Position numbers and translations under genes: made by a program. This document shows, piece by piece, positions 30,900-43,853 of a DNA stretch of 43,853 nucleotides (its first letter is position 1; every line of letters begins with the position of its first letter). The stretch is from Jimgerdemannia flammicorona (lineage: Eukaryota > Mucoromycota > Endogonomycetes > Endogonales > Endogonaceae), in NCBI GenBank assembly GCA_003990745.1, contig RBNI01000086.1, positions 1 to 43,853 of the forward strand, in the 5' to 3' direction. A model generated the notes under the pieces. The model was given only the letters and a program-made list of their open reading frames with translations. It had not been told where the DNA came from and ran no database searches.

Positions 30900-33800
30900 T
30901 ATATATATCTTGAGGTGATTGATATATACTGAAGTCCTCAGAATACATCTATCCATATTTTTTATATAGATATTTATTTCTCTAATATTATATACAAAAT
31001 AATATTCTTCTCATTTGAGCTCCAGTTTGGTAGCAAAGTTTGTTTTAATCATATTTCTCCAAACTAGTACTTGATCACCAATCTTGATCTTCTGATCTTC
31101 TACTTTTAGTTATAGTACTTTTTTTATCTTTCCTAAGTCTTGATTATCTGAGCTCAGGCTTAATTATATAATTATTCTGTCTTTTTGAGGAGGCCTCTGA
31201 GATTCTTATGATCAGCAGTTCTGGTTCTCTTGATAAATATTATCTCAAATAACTTTTGTTTAGTAGAGATAGTAGAGATATTCTGAATTTCTCATAAGAT
31301 CTCAGATAAGTAGAGATCTCAGTTAGTAGAATTGACTTGAGTAAGTTCTTTCTTAATGGTCTGATTTATTTATTATATCATATTATTAGTTTGAGTGTAA
31401 TATATATAATATAGTTTATTTGAGATAGATTTTGTGAATTTAGATATAACTTATAATTATATTATTGATGAATTTTATATCTTAGTCAGAAATAAGTTCT
31501 TCTGAGAGTCTATATCTGAGTATGAGGCTATAGAAAAGACTAACAATAGTTAAGACATTAGTAATTTCTATTAGAAAAGCTTTAGATTATTTAGTCTGAT
31601 ATTCTATAAATATTAGAATATATTTGTTTCTTCTTAATATAACTAGTAGAGGTCTAATAATATCTACTTCTTATCTCTAAAAGATATTATCTGGTGGTAT
31701 GATTAGTTATAGTAGTGCTTGAAAGTTTTTTTTTCTTAGTACTTCTGATAGATATTATATTTCTTAAGTATATCTCTAACTTGTATTCTAAGGTTGGGTC
31801 AATATTGATGTATTGTTCATAGCTTTTTTTATATATATACCTGTTCTTAATAGACTTTCTAGTATTCTTTTTGGATAAGATCTTCTTATACTTTGATAGT
31901 TATAAGAACTTCCTTTAGGGTATAGTTCCTTAGTATATTCTTCTTTTAATTTATTAGAGTTAATAGAAGAGTATATCAATATTATTGTAGACTTTCTCTA
32001 CTTTATAGATAATGGTGATTTTGTAATCCTGTAGAATAAAGATCTAGCAGACAAGAATTCCAGTAGGTTCCTATAGTTGAATAGCTATTTAAGAGCAGTA
32101 TAGTTAGTTATTAAAATGAATCTTTTTCTAATAAGGTAGTATTTGAACAAAGTAACTATCTATATAACTGCAAGATATTTTAGTTTAGTACTATCATAAT
32201 TGGCTTACTGCTGGTTGGTAGTCTAACTTGCATAAACTATTATATATACTACTAGTTAGGTCATTCTTAGGCTAGAATTGCTTCAAGATCACCTTTGGAG
32301 ATATCTGTATATAAGATGAATAACTTCTATAAATTAGATTGTATAAGAATTAGTACTATAGTCATGTAGTGCTTGAGTTTTCTGAAGACTAGTTCTTGTA
32401 GTTTCATCTATTTGTATAATACTTCTTTCTTAAGAAGGTAAAGTTCTTAATAAGTCTTCTGTAGTAGAAAACTAATATCAGAAATAATAGTATTTCTTCT
32501 AAGTCTTAGATACTAGCCAGTTATTGATCTTTTCAGTTTTCTTTAGATCTGTATGAGTTTCTGTTTTTCAAAGTAATATTTCTTGATATTGAGTCTTAGG
32601 TAGTTCTTATAAGTAAGCTAAAAGAATTCTTCTAGATAGTATAGGTGTTCTTTGAAGTTTACTAAATAGATGTTAGAATTATTTATATATAATTAGACAA
32701 TAGTAGATCAGTAAGATATAGACTGAGTTTATCATTTTTTGGAAGATTACAAGTATACATATAAAGATTTCAAAGATGGTCTGTTCTTCTAATTCTAGGA
32801 TGAGGTTCTTATATAGCTTAACTAGTTAGCAGGTATACTTGTTAAGGAGTATTCTTCTTAAAGTAGTTGATCTAGAGGAGGTATATTTTTTTTTTATCTA
32901 AACTTCCAAATTCTTTGATTTGTCTTATATCTTAAGTCAGTTTAGAGATCTCTTGTAGTTGGGGAGTCTTGATCTTCATGAAGATTACTTGTATAATCTT
33001 TTGTTCTTTATAAATTTATTTCTATTTTATACTACTATTATTTAGAATAATTTTGATTTTACCTATATATCTAGGATCTATTATTTCTCCTTCTATAGTT
33101 ATTTCTTATCTAGCAAGTCCAGACCTTGAAATCAGTTAGATATAAGTTCCTTTGGATGGCTATATAGCTAGTTCTGTACTAAGTACTATTATTTTTCCAG
33201 ACTTGATAGATTTATCTCTAAGGCTGTGAAAATCATATCTCATATCTTTTTAGTGAGCTTTTTGTTGAGGGTTTGGCCTTGAGATATAGCAAGACATACT
33301 TAGCAATATCTTCACTGAGTTTGGGTTATCTTTGAGCTAAGGCTTTAGTAGATATAAGTCTTCAGGCTCTAAGATTGAGGTACAGTCATCTGGCTCTAAT
33401 AAAGAGGTCTCAAAGGTAATTAATTTCTCTTTTTCTTATAAGATCTAGGGCTTTTATGAAGTTGATGACATCTTTTACCTATTTTTAATAAGTTTTATAT
33501 CTAATGAAAGCTAGAATGTCATTTTCTAAATTATAGATCTTAAGAGCCTTTTTTTATTTATTTCTTAGTCTGATTACTTCAGATCTAAACTCTGTTATCT
33601 CTTTTTTTCAGTATATATATAGTAATATCTTGGCTGAGATAAATCTTCTGATATAGATAGTCTCAGCAATCTGGGTGTTTTCTATAATTACAATATTCTA
33701 TTGCTCAAAAATATAGTTCTTAGTTATTAACTTCTTACTATCTTGAGAATTAGTATCTACTCTTATTATAAGTTGGGAGAAGAGTAGCTAAAGACTATAC

Positions 33801-35940
33801 TTCTGTTTAGATGAAGTAATCTTATTTATTGGTTCATCTTATCAACATTATAGTGATTTCTTAAAAGGCAGTTTTTTGTGCAATTGTGATTGGGAATTCT
33901 GATCTATAGTATCTCTATCTTTCTTATTGGTCTAATAAGTAGTATTGATAGCAGTAGTCTTAGAGAGAGTGAAAGATCTTTTAATACTAGTATATTCTTA
34001 GCTAAAAGGCTCTTTCCTGATATATTTCTCATCTTGAAGCAATGGTAACTATACTTAGTTCTTCTTCAGTATTCCAGAGATTATAATATTCTAGTAGTAT
34101 CTAGTAGTGATTATCTTAGAAGATAAGTTCAGAGAGTTTCTCCTATTTGGAGACTTCTTGTTCAGAGATTTCTTTATCAGATATTTCTTGATCCTAGATT
34201 GCTTATACTTCTGCAGTTTTAGTTATAAGTATCTTTGGAGAGTAGTTGTATTTCTTCTTTCTTTTTCTATACTTAAGGTAGACTATACTAGATAAATATC
34301 TTATTCCAATGATCTTGGAGAAATGTTCAGAGTACTTATATCTTTTAAGACAGATAAAGTATCCTCTGGCTTATTCTGCAATAGCTCTGATTGTGATAGA
34401 GATGATATCTTTAATCTATATATTATCTTCTGACCTGTCATCTACTAGGTTGATTTATAAGTTGAGTCTGAGATCATTTCTATCTTCAGATTCTTCTTTC
34501 TTCTCTATAGTAGTTCTTCACTACTAGTATATTCTTTCTGGATAATAATCTTCTTCTTCTTTGATTACTCATAACTAGTTATCTTGATTCTATACCTCTT
34601 TCTTCTATAGTTAAATTTGAGTATCTATTAGTCAATTTCAATAACTATATTCATTTTCTTCATTTAGTTAGTACTAAGGATTATATTATAAGTAATAGTT
34701 TTAGTGATAATAGTTTTTTAAATAGAGAACTTAATGTATCCAAGAAAGATAATAATATTTCATACTTCTCCAAGAGATTGAGTTCAGGCTCCATCTGCTA
34801 CTATGATGCTGTGGTTAGATAGTTCATCAATGGACTACTAAAGGGTATTTAAAAATTATTTGGCAATAATACAGATAGCTGCTCTTGTATCAATGAGGAT
34901 TTTTGTCTTCTGTTCTCTAATATCTCTATGTAGATATATACTGATATATCTTTCTGTAGCCTGGGTGATAGTTGGTACTGATTCTTATTATGGGATTATA
35001 ACTTGGCCAGTACTAGACCTAGTGGTTCTTAACAGTTTGTTTCAAACTCTAGTAGATATTAGTTGTAGAAACTATAGAAGAGAGACTTCTATTTTGGCTT
35101 TTTGAATTTTTTGCCAGACTTTATTATAGATATTTCTAGGTATGATCTTCAAAGTATACTTCTTTTTGAGCTTTAAAATGCTAAGCTCTTGTTCTTCTTA
35201 TTCTATTTCTTTATTCTCTAGTAGTAGTTTATTTGTTTTAGAGATAAAAGGCAAGAGAGACCTGAGAGATATCTTAACTTACTCCTTTTTATCTTCTTTA
35301 TCTTCTTTTTAGATAATTCTTCTACTGGTATTTCTGGATGGTCTTTCTACTGATCTCTTTTTTTTCTCAGCTAGGTAGACTGTTTTCCTAATAATAACTT
35401 TAATTGGATATAGGTCTAGATTACTGTAGTCTTTGCTATTACTTTCTTCTTCAAAGTCTTCAATAGAGTGAGCTTCAGTCTTTTTATACTAAATTACATT
35501 CTTTTGATCTAGTAGTTCTGAGTCTCTTTAATCACTTCTTCTATTGTTATATTCTATAATATAGTATCTAAACTGTCTACAGTAGAAGTATTGAACTTGA
35601 GCTCTATCTCAGACTGGGTACTTTCTTTTTTTTTATAACTGATAGCTCCTGTTATCTCTGAGTGAGTAGTCTTGATTCCTTTATAGTATATACTCTCTAT
35701 TATCCTATAAGTAGTTCTGATTTTTATATATAGTGAGTTTTTCAATTTTTCCAACCAGTTAGTCCAACTTAAAGTTAAAGTCTTAGATTTTATTTCTCTC
35801 TTTCTTCTACTTCTTGACTGGCTTTTCTTCTTCTGGTTTTTCATATTCTTGAAGTTCTTACAGAGTTTTGACCAAGAGATCCTCCTTATCATCCTTCTTA
35901 TTATGATCACTCTAGGTGGTTTCTTATCTAATATCAAAAA
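30900..35940 (-). mobile_element. Second Gypsy retrotransposon, minus strand, heavily degraded
   Basis: Reading the minus strand from high to low coordinates gives a lysine/arginine-rich gag-like frame (35937-35554), an RT/RNase H junction with FLILVFYYRRLIKNF (about 32490-32450), an RNase H start FILYTDISKGDLEAILA (about 32330-32280), an integrase core VDIIRPL..RRNKYILIFIEY with LFYSLILRYRLSEELISD (about 31670-31480) and an integrase C-terminal KIGDQVLVWRNM (about 31090-31050). This is Gypsy order. Stops are everywhere and no LTR pair could be found by eye, so the ends given cover only the recognisable coding part. Confidence 0.75.
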
Positions 35941-38501
35941 ATTTCTAAGCTACATCTATTTATTCTTCAAAACTTCTGATGTTTAGAGTATAGATATACT
36001 GAGCAATATTTAGAGAAATTCTATTTATAAAGATCATTAGGCCTATGATGTCTTAGTTTGTAATATTGAACTCAGCTATATATATTCTTTTCTAGATTCT
36101 AATAAAGAATGTTCTGAGTAATTCTCTAAGATTTATCTTTATCCTCATAATAGATTCTTGAATCTTATGTTAGATTTTATTTCTTATATATTTTTTGATG
36201 AGTCAGTGGGTTATAGTCTTATATTCTTTTTCTCAAAATAGTACTATATGAATAGCTATTCTAAGGTTTGAATATATATCACTTATTACTTAGTTGAAAT
36301 TTCCCTCAGCTAGTTCTCTGAGTTAGACTTTAAAGATAATAACTTTTTTCTAATCAGCAAGATTCTTTAGAGTTGCAATTTCTTTAATTCTATTAAGGAA
36401 TTCTCTTGAGTCTTTTTTTAGATATTCTGCAAAGATTGACATTAAGGTGGCCATTTAATCATCACTATCTTCTAGTTCTAATTCTAGTTCTGATTCTAAT
36501 TCTAATTTACTTTCTAAGTTATTACTAAAGCTTAGAATACTTGAGTATCTTTAAAGGAGCTATTTCTGGTCCTTCTGATTTTGTAGTTATTGGTCCTAGT
36601 AGTGGTTTAATAGGGAAGACTGATGGAGCTTCTGAGAAAAACTAGAATTATATAATGAGATTTTTTAATTCTTATACAAGCTTGTTGAAGTTTCTGATAG
36701 AGCTGTCTGTATTATCTGATTGATCTGATTGAATCAGATCTCCTAGTAATAAGTCTGTTAGTACTAGTTGAGGATTCTATACTATACTAACTTCTGGTTG
36801 AGATCTTTTTAATGCTGAGTAATTGATAAGTCTTGAGATAATTGTTTCTCTTCTTATTCAAATACTGATAATGATTAATTCTTTTATAATAGTAGAGATT
36901 GATATTATATCAAATATATCTAGTTTGGTTATTAGGTTTCTATGAGCTAAAAAGTTATATAGATTTAAAAAAAATCTTTTCAATTGAGCTCTCAAATATA
37001 ATATATCAGCTCAATAGAGGTAGATTATAAGATTGAAAATAATGAATTCATCTTTGACTCTGAGAATACCCACTGTGAAATATTTTTTATAAATAATATT
37101 AGTTATACTAACTCTAGAAATCTATAATAGCAAAGACAATATTCTATCTATCACTTATACCTACTTGCTATAGTGAGAATAATAATTAGTAATTATAAAT
37201 AATATTACTAATAATACCTAGTACTTCTAAATGAATCAAATCAATTTGAATTAAATTAAATTGAGAGTCATTCAAATCAAATTGAATTGGACCTTCAATT
37301 TGATTGAGAGTACTAATAATACCAAAGAAGCTATAACTTACTGATCAATTTACTCATAATAATAATGACTCAGAAGATGAAACTTCATCTGATACTACTT
37401 TTAAGAGTCAAGAAAAGTAACTCTGAACAGTGATGATCTATAGTATAATATTAAAGATTATATATCATATAGCTGTCTATATTTCTTTTTTTATAAATAT
37501 ATACTCAACAAATATTTCATATATAGTACTTACTAAAAATTGTTTCCTAAGTATAAAAATTTCAACAATAATATTGACTACTCTATCTACTATTTAGTAT
37601 TATAGAATTTTGACAATTAAAGATCTATATAAGTAGCTAAGTGAGGTCTTCTGACTAATGCTTAGATTATCAATCATATCAAGTAATTATATATATCTTT
37701 TATTTCTCTTTACTATTGTCTTATACTGTTCTTTTTTAAACTTACTCAGTTCATTTATTTTATATCTTAGTGATCAATCTCTTGAACTTTTAAGCATTAT
37801 AGAAAATAGCTCTCAAATTTCTGAAAACTACCTTCATCAGACTTTCTCTCAAATTTGTAACTTTATTAATTCTCTCTATCTTAACAATAGACTATAGAAT
37901 CAAGATACTACTAGCTATAATATTCTCAAATCAATTTTTACAAATTTAATTAAAGTTGAGCTTTATATCAAAATTGAAAAACTTGATTGTCTGGAGGCTA
38001 TAGTATCATCTATGAGAAAACAGACAAGCTTATAGTAGATACTATATAGATTGCTTCTATAAATCTAAATACTGATATTTTTGGATCAAGAATTTGTACA
38101 AAGTGCTAAGTTCTAGATAAGTCTGTTATACTTCTATTTAGAGATAGATCAAGTCATATCATCAAACAATCTATAAAGTAGTTTTCTCTTTCTGATAATA
38201 TTCCTGTAAGTTTTTTTTTTTTTGGCTTTTTCAGTCAAAGCAATAGATGCAAGTGACTTCTTATAAGTTAGGAAATAGTTTGATATATTAATTTCTTTCA
38301 ATCAATCAGAGGTAATATACAAGCTGGCTCAATATATGGGTATGACAACTTAGTCTAATAAATTATTCTTTTTTGTACCTATATATATATATTTTTTAGC
38401 AGTCAAGCATTTAGCTCAATATTATTATCAATACTTTGAATTAAATTTGGCTTATTAGATATATATGCAATACAGATGTATAGGTATAGATATATAGCAA
38501 C
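35941..38501. other. AT-rich decayed repeat DNA, unassigned
   Basis: This is extremely TA-rich. It may contain the gag start and 5' LTR of the minus-strand Gypsy element, but no boundary is visible. A plus frame at 37658-37897 is hydrophobic-rich through AT bias and is unlikely to be real. At 37235-37310, motifs around CAAATCAATTTGAATT and TTCAATTTGATTGAG repeat with partial inverted symmetry. Confidence 0.35.
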
Positions 38502-38583
38502 GACCCTACCACCTGTACCATTCAGGTGATACAAGATTCTGACAACACTTTTGGCGACATCTTCAAGTATTGGTACTTTCAAG

Positions 38584-40470
38584 ATGGCGAGCAACGTGCA
38601 TTCTGGTGAGCATACTGGGCTGGGGGGCCCCAGTGCCTTTGACTGGCAACATGTGGGGGGGGGTCAGGGTGCTGGTCTTGGCATGCCGAGCACTTCGGTG
38701 AGAGGCCGTGGGGCTGGTGGGGGTGGCAGAGGAGGTGCGAGGCCACAGGGGGGAGGGAGGATGACCTTTGCGGATAAGGTCAGGATAGGGAAGCAGGCAA
38801 TGGGACTGGATGGTTGACTGGAGCTGGGGAAGGTGGCTGCCTCCTTGAGTGGCAAGGAGGCCTCTCCGCTGGGGGGACAGAGTCGTAGGGCTGGAGGAGT
38901 AGTGGCTGAGGCTGTGACTGTTGATGGCGGTGTGACAGGCAATCTGGAAAAAAATCCAGATGTGACGGCTGATGGGGGACCTGGACAGGGGAGCGGCGCG
39001 GGATCTGGGGACCTGGCCGATGGTATGACGGGCCTCGTGGCGGCCCCGTTACTCAAGAAATCGCGATCGGAATTCGCCGTTACACTGTGCTTCCAAGGCT
39101 TGGCATTGACAGCAAAAATGGTACTGGGGCTGTTGGCGAGTAAGGTGAAGGGGGCAGTCTCGGTTAAGTTTTTGAAGAAGCTGGAGGCAGTCGAGGTGGG
39201 GTTTGAAGAGGAGGATTCACTGCTGGAGGCGGTGGAGAAGGGTGTGGTGGTTGGAGGGATCTCGGTGCCAATGGCGAGGTGTATGCACTGGGACCCCTGG
39301 GTGGTTCATCTGGTGATTGCAGACTTGCCGACGGTGAAGAAGGAGGAGGCAAGGAGGCTGGTCACAGAGGTGTTGAAGGAGTATGGCGAAGTGGTCGATA
39401 TTGGATTCAGGGTATAGGAGGGGACTGAGCTCAGGATGGGAGATGTGGATGTCCGGTTGAGGTTGTTTGGGATGGAGAATACTGAGAAGACTAGGGACTG
39501 GCCAGTGGCGTTAAAGTGGGGCACGGTGGAGTGTAAGGTTTCGAGAGTGAAGGGGTCAGAGGAAGAGGAGGAGGACCTGCTGGAGGCACTTGAGGACTTG
39601 GCTGGGGTGGTGGAGAGGCGGCAAAGGGCTTGGAGGGCTTATGAGGCTAGAACAGTGATAGAGATGATTGAGGGCAAGAAGGTGTGAATGGACAAGGTGC
39701 TCTGGGAGAAGGCAAAGGGGAGACAGCTGCAGAAGGACCTGTTGGCCAGTTTGGATGGGGGCTGCAGAGCAGGGGCTACAGAGGGAGGCACTGGAGCGAG
39801 TGCTAGCATCTGGGCAGAGGTGGGGCAGCAAGGGGAGAAGATGAAGGAGAGTGGGGGATGGGGGCCCGAGGAGGCTGGGGTGGACACGGCAATGGCAGAA
39901 GATATTCCAATCCAGTATGGTGTTCTCAAGGTGGGAGAGGGGGAGTTGGAGGATGTGTCTGAGGATGGGTGGGACGAGTCTGTGCGAATGGAGGAGAGGA
40001 AGGAAGGTGAGGCGGATTTGGAGCAGGCAGCAGAGGTAGTTGGAGGGGAGAGGTGGCTATTGAGGGTGCTACGAAATGTGGTGGCCAAGGAACTGGGCAA
40101 GATCGACTTCCAGGTGATCAGTGAGGAATTCTGGGGGTGAGTGCTGCGAGGGGAGGAGGTTGTGAGGAAGCTGAGAGATGAGATGATGGCAGCTCTTCTG
40201 GAGGCAGAGGAATATGAGGTCACTGAGGCAAGGGAGACGACACTCCTGGGTATAGCTAATGAAAGGGCAGCCTATCTGTGGGGGCCATGGAAGAGACTGG
40301 AGAAGTGGCAGGTGGTGTGCGAGGAGCATTGGGCATCGATGGAGATGGTGGATGGGGAGGACTGTGCAGAACTATTGGCAGCTCTGGATGAACAGCAGAT
40401 TGTGGAAGATGAGATTGCGGCAGAAAGGAACCTGGATCTGGCTGGAGAGGAAGTGAGCATGGAATTATAG
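38584..40470 (+). pseudogene. LINE copy 2 ORF1, one frame with four nonsense codons
   Basis: From ATG 38584 a single frame reaches TAG at 40468-40470, interrupted only by stops at 38815, 39415, 39685 and 40138. The first two stand where copy 1 has Trp (EGW, FRVWEG). There is no frameshift. The N-terminus has an arginine-glycine block (VRGRGAGGGGRGGARP) typical of RNA binding. The middle block AAPLLKKSRSEFAVTLCFQG is close to copy 1, and the C-terminus is Glu-rich. It is Gag-like in function. The one-base difference near 6410 shows that copy 1 carries the indel. Confidence 0.8.
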
Positions 40471-40504
40471 ATGGGGAGATATCAACTCTATCAATTACTT
40501 CACT

Positions 40505-43500
40505 ATGAATAGTACAACCAATATTTTTTCTTTGAATGTCAATGGGCTTAGAGGGACTGGGAGGCAACATATGATTTTTGGATGGCTGAAGAAACAGGAG
40601 GCGGATCTCTTTTTACTTCAAGATGTATGGTGTGAGGGGGAGCAAGAAGGACTAGAATGGACAAGAGAGTGGGGTGGGGAGGCATTTTGGCAGGGTAAAG
40701 TAGGGATCTTGGTTAGAAAGAGGAAAGGGGACATTGCGGACACTGGACACTGGGGTAGTAGATTAGTGTGGGGGATGTGGCGGAGGCCTGGATGGAACTC
40801 AATTGTAGTTGGATCTTGTTACTGCCCAGCTGAGAGAGGGACCTGAGTGGTGTGGATTGGGGATCTGCAGGATTCTGGGCTCTTGGTTGAGGCTGGGGTG
40901 GATTGTCTGGGGGGGGACTTTAATATGATACGGGAGAGTAGACTGGACCGAACTGATGGGGGATGGGGTGTGACAGGCAGGAGTGGGGGATTGGCGGAAT
41001 AGGAAGAGGTGGAAAAACTCAGCTCACTGGTGGATGCCATGCGACTTCAGGATGGGGACCGGCATCTATATACTCACTGGGTGGGAGGACTTGGAACTTG
41101 GATTGATTGGGTACTGACTGCTGAGTGTTGGGGCAATACAGTTTAGGAGACGATGGAGATAGAGTGGTGCCCTTGGTCAGACCACTGGAGTATTCAGGGT
41201 GGTGGGAGATTTGGAGGGAGCGGAGAGGGGCCAGGGTATTGGTGGCTGAACTCTTCCCTGCTGGAGGAAGTGGACCTGTGGAATGTATGGGTGGTTGAGG
41301 TATGCTCCAAGGTTAATGATTGGAGGCGAGCAGGGATGGGGATTGGAGATAGGTGGCGTAGACTGAAATCTGAAGCTCAGAGATTCTGGGGGGAAGTGGG
41401 GAGGGAGCGGGGTGCTCAGTGGAGGAGACAAGTCTGATGGGCTTCTAGGAGACTTGAAAGGCTGCTTCTAAATTGGGCTGGATTACTGGAGGTGGAGGAG
41501 GTGTTGGATTGGAAGGCTAAGTGGGCTAGACTGGAAGTGGTGAAACTACAGGATTTGTTGAGGAAGGAGGAAGCAGTGCAGGCTCAGGCTATGGCGGCCA
41601 GGCTACGGTGGTAGGGATTGGAAGAAGGGGAATGGCCCACAAGGTTTTTGTCCCGCCTCCTTCATGCAAGGGGAGCAAGACACAGGTGGGAAGGAGTCCT
41701 TAATGATGAGGGAGAAATGGTATTAGGTGTGCAGGGGATCCTTGGCCAGTTGAGCACTCGCTGGAGTAACCTCTGGAGTGAAGAGGAAGGAGGGGAGGTG
41801 GAGCAGGACATCGAGCAGCATCTGGAAGAGTGGCACCCAAGTCCTGTAGCAGGATTGGGGGATCTTGGTCAACCAGTTATGGGAGAGGAGATCCTTCGAG
41901 TTCTGGCATCAACGACCCTGGGGACTGCACCAGGGGAGGATGGTTTGCCTTGGGACTTTTGGAAATGTATGGCAGCCATAGAGGATGTTCTGGAGGAGAT
42001 GTCGCTGATGTGTGATGCAGTCATCAGTTCCAGAGAATGGATTGGAGGGCAGCAGTTGGGGCTGGTATCACTGCTGTACAAGGACAAAGGGCATAGGGAG
42101 GACTGGAAGAATTGGAGACCAATTATGCTGCTAGATATGGACCGCAAGCTAGTCACCAAAATCCTGGTGGCAAGGCTACAAGGTGTGGCCCAACAGGTGC
42201 TAGGGAAGGAGCAGAGAGGATTTGTTGGGGGCCGACTGATCCGAGATGGCATGGCGTGGGTTCACAGAGTTATTGAAGGTGCTAGGGCTACAGGGGTGGA
42301 TGGCTGCTTGGTCTTTCTGGACCAGGAGAAGGCCTATGATAGGGTTCAGAGAGTGTGGCTGGAGAAGGTGTTGGAGCGCATTGGAGTACCGGTGAACATG
42401 TGTAGGTCATTGATTGGATTACTGGAAGGGAGTAGGGCTGTGATTCTGGCTAATGGACATAGGGGGGCCTCTTTCCCCTTGGGGAGGGGGGTGCCGCAGG
42501 GGGATCCACTGTTACCCATCCTTTATGCCTTCGCCTTGGAGCTATTGTTGGATAGGATCCGGCATAGAGTTGGTGGATTGAATATCTTCTGTGTCAATTG
42601 GAAGGTGGGGGTCTTTGCAGATGATATGGTGGTTGGGTTGGGTTCAGTGGCAGATGTGGCTCGGCTCAAGGAAATAGTTGAGTGGTATGAGAGGTGTTCT
42701 GGAGCGAAACTCAACTGGCACAAGTGTGAGACAATGGTCCTCAGAGAAGAAATTGTAGGGGGGGACGTCATTGGAACAATTGTCCCAGCTGGAGGAGTGG
42801 TATGGTACTTGGGTATCTATTTCTCGGTGTATGGCTCTCTACTTCCCAAGGAGTGGTGGGAGTGCAAGCTGGTAGAATGGGGGGAAGTACTGATGAGTTA
42901 GAGTGATAGACAGGTGTCACTGATGGGAAGGGTAACTGTTCTGAATGTGTACTGGATGCTGAAGCTTTGGTATCTGGGCTACCATTTGGACTTCCCTAAG
43001 TGGGTGGTTAAAAGGCTTCTCAAGATGGCCCGCTCTTGGCTCTGGGCTGGACATCAGAGTCAGATTGGCTGGGAGGTACTCGCACTCCCTGTGGATCATG
43101 GAGGACTTGGCCTGGTGGACTTTTCCAAGAGGCTACTCTGCTTGAGAGCATGGTGGATGAGGAGGGCCAGTGAGTTGAGAGGAGGAGAATGGGTGCCACT
43201 TATGCAGCATTTGTGGGAGGTAAGGGTGTCGCCACGGGGTGGTTCAGGAGATCTACTGTCCTTGGTGGCCTTGGATGGTAGCCGGAGGATGCGGTACAAA
43301 GGATTCTGGTGGGGAGTGGTAGATGGGGCCCATCGCATTGAGATCCGGTGGAGAGGCACTGAAGGGGATGAGGACTGGGGGCTGGAGATGTGGAGGTGGG
43401 ACAGGCTCCTGTTGGGAGGGAATCTGGTCGAAGACTTCCAATTAGAGGAGGGCATGGAGTGCCTTTGGGGTCTGGGACAGGACATGTGGCCAGAGGCCTG

Positions 43501-43853
43501 GCAAGGGACCGGGATCGGGGAGGGTTGGGACTAGGCAGGCATCTGATCTTGGATCAAGGTGGTGTCGAGGTGGCTCTCACCAAAATTCTGGGTAGCATGG
43601 TGGAGGCTGCTGTGGTGAAATGTAATGCTTAACTTCAGGGCTGGCCATCTGGTGGATGGTGGGGTCTTTGATTGTGAGGAGTGTCATAATGTAGAGCAGG
43701 AGGGAGGGGTGGTACAGACTCCTGAACATTGGCTGGGGGAGTGCGAGAGTATGGAGAACTTTTGGAGGGTAGTTGGGGGGAGATTGGGAGTGCCAGCGCC
43801 TGACCCTAAGGAGGGGGGGAGGTGGGCAGCTCTACAGTTGAGGTTGGTGGGGG
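40505..43853 (+). pseudogene. LINE copy 2 ORF2 (endonuclease / reverse transcriptase), partial, with nonsense codons
   Basis: It starts at ATG 40505, 34 nt after ORF1, and stays in one frame to the window end. The longest open stretch is 41618-42901 (427 codons). The endonuclease has NIFSLNVNGLRG, GGDFN and SDHW; the LQ-Glu position is Asp (LQD). RT motifs are FLDQEKAYDRV, GRGVPQGDPL and an intact FADD (Asp codons 42620-42625). Stops at 40844, 42899 and 43532 sit at or next to positions where Trp is expected. The C-terminus has CEECHN..EHWLGEC, the Cys/His motif of I/Tad1-type ORF2. The polymerase site is intact, but the protein cannot be full length. Confidence 0.85.

Larger units (their letters stand above)
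38502..43853 (+). mobile_element. LINE copy 2, same family as 5991-11873, cut by the window end
   Basis: It starts near 38502 (GTACCATTCAGG at 38515 matches 6004 in copy 1) and runs to the window edge within the ORF2 C-terminus. ORF1 and ORF2 are collinear with copy 1. GC content is higher than in copy 1 and there are fewer stops, so it is less mutated or younger. The 3' UTR, tail and right duplication are outside the window. Confidence 0.9.

Noticed and set aside
37235..37310. CAAATTGA-type repeats as a possible CRISPR-like or regulatory array
   Set aside because: Spacing is irregular, the sequence is AT-only, and the setting is decayed eukaryotic repeat DNA.
38939..38975. NLEKNPDV in LINE copy 2 ORF1, resembling a 2A ribosome-skipping peptide
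   Set aside because: 2A needs NPGP at its end. Here it is NPDV, and copy 1 has the same bases, so the required Gly and Pro are missing.

Overview
The window looks like a repeat-rich stretch of a filamentous ascomycete (Pezizomycotina-type) nuclear genome. Four observations point there. Two host genes carry short GT-AG introns (73-131 nt). One encodes an ER protein ending in HDEL. The elements are Tad1/I-like LINEs, Gypsy and Copia, all common in fungi. The transposons are riddled with C-to-T/G-to-A changes (TGG to TGA/TAG, TA-rich sequence), the signature of repeat-induced point mutation (RIP) or a similar process. Genus-level placement is not possible from the sequence.

Layout: 1-3863 is TE debris: a minus-strand Copia RNase H/LTR remnant, a tiny LINE tail insertion with its own target-site duplication, a 91-bp tandem duplication and a LINE 3' end. 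3864-5990 is a normal-GC stretch with decayed host sequence and a tRNA-like retroposon ending in a 68-nt T run. 5991-11873 is a full-length LINE (copy 1), bracketed by a 16-bp duplication. 11990-20965 is a complete Gypsy element with two ~500-bp LTRs and a perfect TTGAC duplication. Its pol is destroyed, but it carries an intact 275-codon antisense ORF near its 3' end.

20984-27546 is the gene island. A four-exon protein disulfide isomerase (PDI) starts 18 nt past the 3' LTR; its first thioredoxin active site has lost both cysteines. After it comes a six-exon secreted FAD-linked lactone/sugar oxidase with a cysteine-rich tail. Broken host sequences follow: a GST pseudogene (27820-28415) and a UPF1 helicase fragment (28882-29271, minus).

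29272-38501 is a long AT-rich wreck holding a minus-strand Gypsy pol. 38502-43853 is a second LINE of the same family as copy 1, cut by the window edge.

Before the insertions, the PDI upstream region ran 5990 -> 11890-11989 -> 20971. The LINE and the Gypsy element therefore landed 95 bp apart just upstream of one gene, and the LTR now supplies the sequence immediately 5' of its start codon. PDI and the oxidase both appear to enter the secretory pathway, but nothing shows that they act together.
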